The position numbers and the translations under genes are program-made. The notes beneath the pieces were generated by a model. It did no database searches, was not told the DNA's origin, and saw nothing but the letters and a program-made list of their open reading frames with translations. From assembly GCA_020048915.1 (NCBI GenBank), contig JAIFLU010000161.1, positions 1-35,834 on the forward strand: 35,834 nucleotides of DNA, written 5' to 3'. The stretch is from Bacteroidota bacterium. Lineage in GTDB: Bacteria; Bacteroidota; Bacteroidia; Bacteroidales; JAAUTT01. This document shows, in pieces, positions 31,173 to 35,834 of this stretch (its first letter is position 1; each line of letters opens with the position of its first letter).

Positions 31173-32969
31173 TTAATATTTTCGGTCGCGACGCCTTGGT
31201 TTGTCTCCTGAAGGGCGATCTCCACCAAAAGAACGTTTTCCACTATATGAGCGGTCACCCCCACTGCTTGATCTGCTCGCTCCACTTGGTCTGTCGCCGC
31301 CATAGGATCGCTCACTTCCATACTCTCTACGTTTGAATTCACGTGGCTCACCACCATATTCACGTGATCTTTCAACAAAAACACGCCTTCCGTTTAGTTC
31401 TATTCCTTTAAAAGCCTTAAAAATTGTATCTACTTGAGAACTTTCAATTTCGAATAAGGTAAATGATTTTTGAATATCAGCTTTCCCAATAACAATGCTT
31501 CTATCGCGGGTTTGATCGTTAATCATTCCAATTAATTCGCGCGGATTAAAGCCATCCATTTTTCCAAGGTTAATTCTTAACAGGGTAAACCCCTGAGCAG
31601 CCTGGTTTCGGGGAGAACCTTCGCGACGTTCGGAATTCGCTGAAACGTTAATATCCGTGGCATTTTTATAATATTCGAGAAAACGGTTAAATTCAGTAGA
31701 AACAAATTTCTTGATCAGCTCTTCGCGCGTAAGCACTTCCAGTTTTTTATAAACAACCGGCAAAAACTCAGCAATTTGCGATTCATTTACTTCTACTGTT
31801 TCCATACGGTCTATCAGACACAACATCTGTTTCTCACAAATTTCTTTTCCGGAAGGAACAAGTTTATGCTCAAACTTTTGTTTGATCATTTTTTCGATTT
31901 GTGCTAAACGGAATTTCTCTTTTGTATGACAAATTGATATGGAAATACCACTCTTTCCTGCACGACCGGTACGGCCACTGCGATGGGTGTATATCTCCAC
32001 GTCGTCCGGAAGGTTGTAATTAATTACATGTGTGAGGTCATCCACATCCAGTCCGCGGGCAGCAACATCAGTAGCAACCAGCATCTGGATATTTTTTAAC
32101 CGGAAACGCTGCATCACGTAATCGCGCTGTTGTTGCGACAAATCTCCGTGCAATGCATCTGCACTGTATCCGTCTTTCATCAGTTTTTCAGCAACATCTT
32201 TCGTTTCCTGACGGGTCCGGCAAAAGATGATTCCATAAATATCCGGGAAAAAGTCGGCAATACGCTTAAGCGCCATATACCGATCGGATGCATGAACCAC
32301 ATAATAATGATGCTTTACATTTTCGGCACCGGCATTTTTAGTTCCTACAGTAATTTCCTGGGTTTCCTTCATATACTTGGCAGCAATGTTGGCAATTTCC
32401 CTTGGCATTGTTGCTGAAAACAGAAGCGTGCGACGTGTGGAGGGAACCATTTCGAGAATGGTATTTAATTCTTCCTGAAAGCCCATGTTGAGCATTTCAT
32501 CGGCCTCATCCAACACTACAGTATGAATATCGTTAAGGTTTACCTTTTTGCGACGGATTAAATCGTTCATTCTACCAGGAGTAGCAGCAATTACCTGAGC
32601 TCCCTGTTTTAACTGCTTAATTTGAGTTTCGATACTTGCACCTCCATAAACAGCTACAATCTCTAACCCAATGATATATTTCCCGTAATTATTCAGGTCA
32701 TTCGCAATTTGAAGGCATAATTCGCGGGTTGGGCAAAGAATTATTACCTGAGGATTTTTATTCTTTTCGTCGATATTACTTATGAGCGGTAGCCCAAAAG
32801 CGGCAGTTTTCCCGGTTCCAGTTTGTGCAAGGGCAATAATGTCGCGGTTGCTTTGTAATATTACAGGAATTACCTGCTGTTGAACAGGCATAGGTTTTTC
32901 GTATCCAAGTTCAGTAATTGCTTTTAGGAGCTCCGATCGGATACCGATTTCTTCAAATGTTTCAATCAT
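31173..32969 (-). CDS. deaD: DEAD-box RNA helicase (DeaD/CsdA-like)
   Basis: ATP-dependent RNA unwinding in ribosome assembly or mRNA turnover, often cold-induced. All helicase motifs are present in the 598 residues: Q-motif region PMPVQQQVIPVIL, Walker A AQTGTGKTA (about 46-54), PTRELCLQ, TPGRMND, DEAD (about 152-155), SAT, ATDVAARGLDV and HRSGRTGRAG (about 328). A DbpA-type RNA-binding domain follows (about 460-540; LLRINLGKMDGFNPRELIG). The tail is rich in Arg, Gly, Ser and Tyr with GGDR/S repeats, a disordered RNA-binding tail. A well-formed promoter and a long untranslated leader precede it. Confidence 0.95.
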   Translation of the reverse strand: MIETFEEIGIRSELLKAITELGYEKPMPVQQQVIPVILQSNRDIIALAQTGTGKTAAFGLPLISNIDEKNKNPQVIILCPTRELCLQIANDLNNYGKYIIGLEIVAVYGGASIETQIKQLKQGAQVIAATPGRMNDLIRRKKVNLNDIHTVVLDEADEMLNMGFQEELNTILEMVPSTRRTLLFSATMPREIANIAAKYMKETQEITVGTKNAGAENVKHHYYVVHASDRYMALKRIADFFPDIYGIIFCRTRQETKDVAEKLMKDGYSADALHGDLSQQQRDYVMQRFRLKNIQMLVATDVAARGLDVDDLTHVINYNLPDDVEIYTHRSGRTGRAGKSGISISICHTKEKFRLAQIEKMIKQKFEHKLVPSGKEICEKQMLCLIDRMETVEVNESQIAEFLPVVYKKLEVLTREELIKKFVSTEFNRFLEYYKNATDINVSANSERREGSPRNQAAQGFTLLRINLGKMDGFNPRELIGMINDQTRDRSIVIGKADIQKSFTLFEIESSQVDTIFKAFKGIELNGRRVFVERSREYGGEPREFKRREYGSERSYGGDRPSGASRSSSGGDRSYSGKRSFGGDRPSGDKPRRRDRKY

Positions 32970-33069
32970 TATTTTGTTATTGGTTTATATCGAGCTCCGA
33001 TCCTGCTTATTGGTAACTACTTCGTTTTCAACTTTACTCTATCAAAAATCGCTGCTCAAAATTAGGCGG

Positions 33070-33099
33070 CAAAGGTACGGAAATGTTTTTAATAACCAA
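33070..33099 (-). promoter_or_regulatory. Bacteroidota-type promoter of the RNA helicase gene
   Basis: On the minus strand TTG (33099-33097) is followed after exactly 19 bases by TACCTTTG (33077-33070) and then CCGCC, in full agreement with the sigma-ABfrA consensus TTTG-N19-21-TAnnTTTG. Transcription should begin near 33062-33066, giving a leader of about 95 bases before the 32969 start. Long leaders are common for cold-regulated helicase mRNAs. Confidence 0.75.
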
Positions 33100-33319
33100 T
33101 TTAAAATAAGGAAGTAATAAATTTCAGAATCTGCAATCACGACTATATATATCGGTAAATACAATATCTTATCATGTTATAACGATAAGAAATTTTAAAA
33201 TACAGAATTTAACACAAAGATTTCCTGTAAATTCTATTTTCAGATCTTAGGTGAAAAGATTGAGCGCATTAAAAAATATGCAACCCGATATGTTCAAAAA
33301 GAAAGCCTTAGAAAAAGCA
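33100..33319. other. Intergenic stretch upstream of the helicase promoter
   Basis: AT-rich with no ORF of note. CTTATC (33168-33173) and GATAAG (33184-33189) enclose a GTTATAAC palindrome and could fold downstream of the phosphoglycosyl transferase gene that ends at 33320. There is no T-run, so it is only a weak terminator candidate. Confidence 0.3.
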
Positions 33320-34432
33320 CTATGCTGGCCGTGCCTGCGCTTGTGTGTTAAATTCATGAACAAGTTGCCTTACTTTATGTTTACGGCGAAATAATTCGGG
33401 TAAAAACGAGAATATGGCAGCAACAATCAGGTTAATCAACATAAGCCGAAAAATTCCCAGTGATTGTAGACTAAGCACCAAGGCAATAAATACGATATTG
33501 GCAGAGACAATACGTATAGTTGCTCCCATATGCGTATATCCCATTTTTAACAATAAATGGTGAACATGGTTCTTATCCGGGCGGAATGGAGACTGCTTGC
33601 GGGCTATACGAATTATAAATACCCGAAGGGTATCGAACAAGGGTACTATTAATATTCCAAATGAAACAGCAGGAGCTGCCATAATTGCATATGGGCCATA
33701 ATAACCAGCATTCAATTCATTAAATTTTACGACAATTACGCTCATAAACAAACCTAAGAGCAATGAACCCGTATCGCCCATAAAAATCTTATTCGTTTTG
33801 CTATACACGTTAAATTTAAAAAATGCTAACAATGCCCCGGCAACAGTTGCCGAAAGAATTGCATATTGAATATTATTGACCAAATAAAACCAGATTCCAA
33901 AAAAAGCAGCCAAAATAATCCCTATTCCGGATGCTAAACCATCAATTCCATCAATTAAATTAAACCCGTTAATAATAACTATAAAAACAAAACTGGTTAA
34001 AAGAATACTAGCAATATATGGTATTTCGTGAACCCCTAAAAATCCATGAAGACTGGTTAACCTTAAATTCCCTAAAACCACAACAACGATTATAGCAACT
34101 ATTTCTCCGTATAGTTTCTTAGCAGGAGCAATAACTAATATATCATCTTTAATACCAATAAAAAAGACAATTACCATGGCCACCAAAATCAACCTGAATT
34201 CTATAGTACTCGCAAAATCCCCGAAAATCCCCAAGGAGATAGCAGTGCCCGCAAAAATTGCCATTCCTCCAAGGTTTGGTATTGCCTGGTGATGACTTTT
34301 TCGTCTGCCAGGTTCATCGTAAAGTCTTTTTAATTGAGCAACTTTTACAATTGAAGGGATTGAACTAAAAACGATTACCAGTGAAACTACAAAACTTAAA
34401 GCAATAGAAAATTCAGGAGGTATGCTAAACAT
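33320..34432 (-). CDS. WecA/TagO-type undecaprenyl-phosphate sugar-1-phosphate transferase
   Basis: Multi-pass membrane enzyme (MraY/WecA superfamily) that starts surface glycan synthesis by moving a HexNAc-1-phosphate from a UDP-sugar to undecaprenyl phosphate. The 370-residue protein has about ten to eleven hydrophobic helices. Signature loops are DEPGRRKSHHQAIPNLGG (about residues 39-56), the aspartates in FFIGIKDDILV, NLIDGIDGLASG, and MGDTGSLLLG. A histidine-rich HVHHLLLKMGY loop follows, typical of the polyprenyl-phosphate GlcNAc-1-P class rather than MraY. It may supply the primer for the polysaccharide made by the locus at the left end, but the distance leaves this open. Confidence 0.92.
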   Translation of the reverse strand: MFSIPPEFSIALSFVVSLVIVFSSIPSIVKVAQLKRLYDEPGRRKSHHQAIPNLGGMAIFAGTAISLGIFGDFASTIEFRLILVAMVIVFFIGIKDDILVIAPAKKLYGEIVAIIVVVVLGNLRLTSLHGFLGVHEIPYIASILLTSFVFIVIINGFNLIDGIDGLASGIGIILAAFFGIWFYLVNNIQYAILSATVAGALLAFFKFNVYSKTNKIFMGDTGSLLLGLFMSVIVVKFNELNAGYYGPYAIMAAPAVSFGILIVPLFDTLRVFIIRIARKQSPFRPDKNHVHHLLLKMGYTHMGATIRIVSANIVFIALVLSLQSLGIFRLMLINLIVAAIFSFLPELFRRKHKVRQLVHEFNTQAQARPA

Positions 34433-34560
34433 AACTTTGGGGTTTTTATTAATAACTGTTTTTGTGGAATGCTACAAAAATCTTTAACCTGAAAATCTTA
34501 CATCATTTTTCTATCTCTCAGATAATATGCATATTCCTTAAATAAACAATTTTATTATAT

Positions 34561-34568
34561 CAAATTTA
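34561..34568 (-). promoter_or_regulatory. Weak candidate -7 box for the WecA-type gene
   Basis: Reads TAAATTTG on the minus strand, about 130 bases upstream of the start at 34432, but no TTG lies 19-21 bases further upstream. Included because nothing better was seen in the 34433-34614 stretch. Confidence 0.2.
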
Positions 34569-34614
34569 ACTAATTTTTTATTTAGTTGGTGCTTGTCAGA
34601 TATTAAAAAGTTAT

Positions 34615-34767
34615 ATGAATTGTTATAAAAAAGTTGGATATAAAATTGATATTCAAGTAATTTTTGATTATTTTAAAGACAAAGATCTCAATTTAGTCGG
34701 GAAAACCAACTATAACTTGAAAGGACAAGAAATTGACTCAAACCAAAAAACAATCATTGTCATATAA
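34615..34767 (+). CDS. Possible small ORF (50 aa) or gene remnant
   Basis: In the gap between two minus-strand genes a plus-strand ORF runs from ATG 34615 to TAA 34765-34767. It begins MNCYKKVGYKIDIQVIFDYF and ends in SNQKTIIVI. The codon use looks protein-like rather than random and the frame stays open a further 15 codons upstream of the ATG. I recognise no family. It may be a real small gene or the tail of a decayed gene; the neighbouring sulfatase is on the other strand. Confidence 0.3.
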   Translation: MNCYKKVGYKIDIQVIFDYFKDKDLNLVGKTNYNLKGQEIDSNQKTIIVI

Positions 34768-34805
34768 AAAACTGAAATTCCATTGAATTATTTTTATACC
34801 GATTA

Positions 34806-35834
34806 TTAATAAAATAATTTATTCCCTTCTAATCGGGTTTGATAATCCTGAATTATTGCTTTCAATTGCCGCTCTAATTTATTCATAATAACTGGTTCAA
34901 ATTCTAATAAATTATTTTTAAGCTGTTTATCAATTGGGTATTTGAATAACCCAAGGCATTTATCTCCATCAAAACTAAGTAAATAACTATCCTTAAAAAA
35001 GTAATATATTCCCCCTAAATAGCTGATAGAATAGGGCTCCCTATTTAACGCAAACACGCTGTTACCATAAGCCAGAAATGTATCTTTTATTCCCAGGTAC
35101 TGAATTAATGAAGGCATAATATCTGTTTGCTGAGCAATATCTTGTCTACGACCCTTTAACGTATCATTTTCAGGATGATAAAAAGCGATTGGAATACGAT
35201 ACATCCCAACCGGATTATTGTATTCCTGGTCGATTACTTTAGCTGTATGGTCAGCCACAATAACAAATAAGGTATTATTAAACCAGTTTTGCTGCCGGGC
35301 TAGTTTAAAAAATTCGCGCAAAGCATAATCCGAATAGCGAATCGATCGTAATTGAGGTTCTTCATTTGCTGGAATTATTTTATCGTATTTAGAAGGAACT
35401 TTATAAGGATGATGAGATGACAGAGTAAACACGGTCGATAAGAAAGGTGTTTTAAGGTCATTATTTTTAAGGGCAACATATTGGAGAAATTCTTCATCAA
35501 AAACTCCCCAGCTCCCATCAGATGCCTCTGGTCCATTATATTCGTTCATGCCAAAATAGTTTTTTATTCCGGCAACTTTCGAAAACTCATCAAACCCCAT
35601 TGTCCCATTTCTTCCACCATGAAAAAAGGCAGTAGAATAGCCATGATTCTGCAAAATACCGGGTAATGCTATCAGCCTGTTCCCTGCAAAATGCGAAGAA
35701 ATATACGTATTATCGGTAATAGAAGGTAAACTAGCCAAAACTGCCGGTATTGCTTCAATAGATTGCCGACAGTTGGCAAATGCATTCTCGAAAAGAAGGG
35801 ATTGGCTTAAAAGCGAATCTAAAAACGGGGTGTA
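34806..35834 (-). CDS. LtaS-like sulfatase/phosphoglycerol transferase family protein, partial (C-terminal part)
   Basis: The reading frame is open to the right edge, so the true N-terminus with its membrane helices is missing; a TTG at 35738 is not the start. The first visible residues, YTPFLDSLLSQSLLFENAF, then SIEAIPAVLASLPSI, are the typical beginning of the extracellular domain in the alkaline phosphatase/sulfatase superfamily of LtaS-type proteins. Later elements are AFFHGGRNGTMGFDEF, FTLSSHHPYKVP and LFVIVADHT, with the metal-binding Asp-His. Such enzymes move phosphoglycerol or phosphoethanolamine onto surface glycans or lipids. In a Gram-negative host a role in decorating outer-membrane glycans is plausible. 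The substrate is not readable from sequence. Confidence 0.88.
   Translation of the reverse strand, partial: YTPFLDSLLSQSLLFENAFANCRQSIEAIPAVLASLPSITDNTYISSHFAGNRLIALPGILQNHGYSTAFFHGGRNGTMGFDEFSKVAGIKNYFGMNEYNGPEASDGSWGVFDEEFLQYVALKNNDLKTPFLSTVFTLSSHHPYKVPSKYDKIIPANEEPQLRSIRYSDYALREFFKLARQQNWFNNTLFVIVADHTAKVIDQEYNNPVGMYRIPIAFYHPENDTLKGRRQDIAQQTDIMPSLIQYLGIKDTFLAYGNSVFALNREPYSISYLGGIYYFFKDSYLLSFDGDKCLGLFKYPIDKQLKNNLLEFEPVIMNKLERQLKAIIQDYQTRLEGNKLFY

Noticed and set aside
31173-31384. Overlapping 72-codon minus-strand ORF in the helicase tail
   Set aside because: A shifted frame over the repetitive Arg/Gly/Ser tail of the helicase; repeats often leave alternate frames open.
1-35834. CRISPR array, tRNA or rRNA genes, integrase or transposase genes
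   Set aside because: No regularly spaced repeats, no cloverleaf-like segments and no mobile-element proteins were found in the gaps or among the ORFs; only small non-coding repeats are present.

Overview
The window looks like a piece of a chromosome from a member of the Bacteroidota (probably Bacteroidales or Marinilabiliales-like). Reasons: an AT-rich genome; an outer-membrane barrel receptor with an N-terminal CarboxypepD_reg-like domain; a lipoprotein-type Wza with a C-terminal membrane helix; a DUF1680/GH127 enzyme; near absence of Shine-Dalgarno sites; and at least one excellent Bacteroidota-type promoter (TTG-N19-TAnnTTTG) upstream of the DEAD-box helicase. No rRNA, tRNA, CRISPR array, transposase or prophage gene was seen.

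Layout. 1-4397 (minus strand): the 3'-most visible part of an exopolysaccharide/capsule locus, Wza then Wzc, a small coupled ORF and a glycosyltransferase cut by the window edge. 4741-9959 (plus): an outer-membrane beta-barrel receptor-like protein and a secreted GH127-type beta-L-arabinofuranosidase. 10197-17375 (minus): a Rieske [2Fe-2S] lipoprotein, then a TetR-TolC-MFP-RND efflux operon closed by a strong hairpin terminator. 17627-27330 (plus): the most interesting region, a tightly packed operon of a DUF2061 membrane protein, a precorrin-2 dehydrogenase, a four-domain HemA-HemC-SUMT-HemD fusion, HemB, HemL, and both subunits of assimilatory NADPH-sulfite reductase (CysJ, CysI). 27636-35834: a small hypothetical gene, a long-chain acyl-CoA ligase, a convergent LpxL/HtrB-type acyltransferase, a DeaD-type RNA helicase, a WecA/TagO-type phosphoglycosyl transferase and an LtaS-type sulfatase cut by the right edge.

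How the genes work together. The central operon encodes nearly a full route from glutamyl-tRNA to siroheme (GluTR, GSA aminomutase, ALA dehydratase, a bilane synthase-like domain, uroporphyrinogen III synthase, SUMT, precorrin-2 dehydrogenase), immediately followed by the enzyme that needs siroheme. No protoheme-specific gene is present, so the cluster looks dedicated to sulfur assimilation.

The best candidate for something undescribed lies just upstream of this operon. A 36-codon ORF (17627-17737) encodes a peptide ending in a CCC-M-C ... CCC pattern, 7 Cys in its last 15 residues. It looks like a cysteine-sensing leader peptide controlling the sulfur/siroheme operon by attenuation. It is accompanied by mutually exclusive base-pairing segments and a tandem 11-bp repeat further upstream. 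A second set of oddities is in the fusion protein: the HemC part lacks the dipyrromethane-cofactor domain, the HemA part is shortened, and a REP-like palindrome has been translated in frame as the linker between them.
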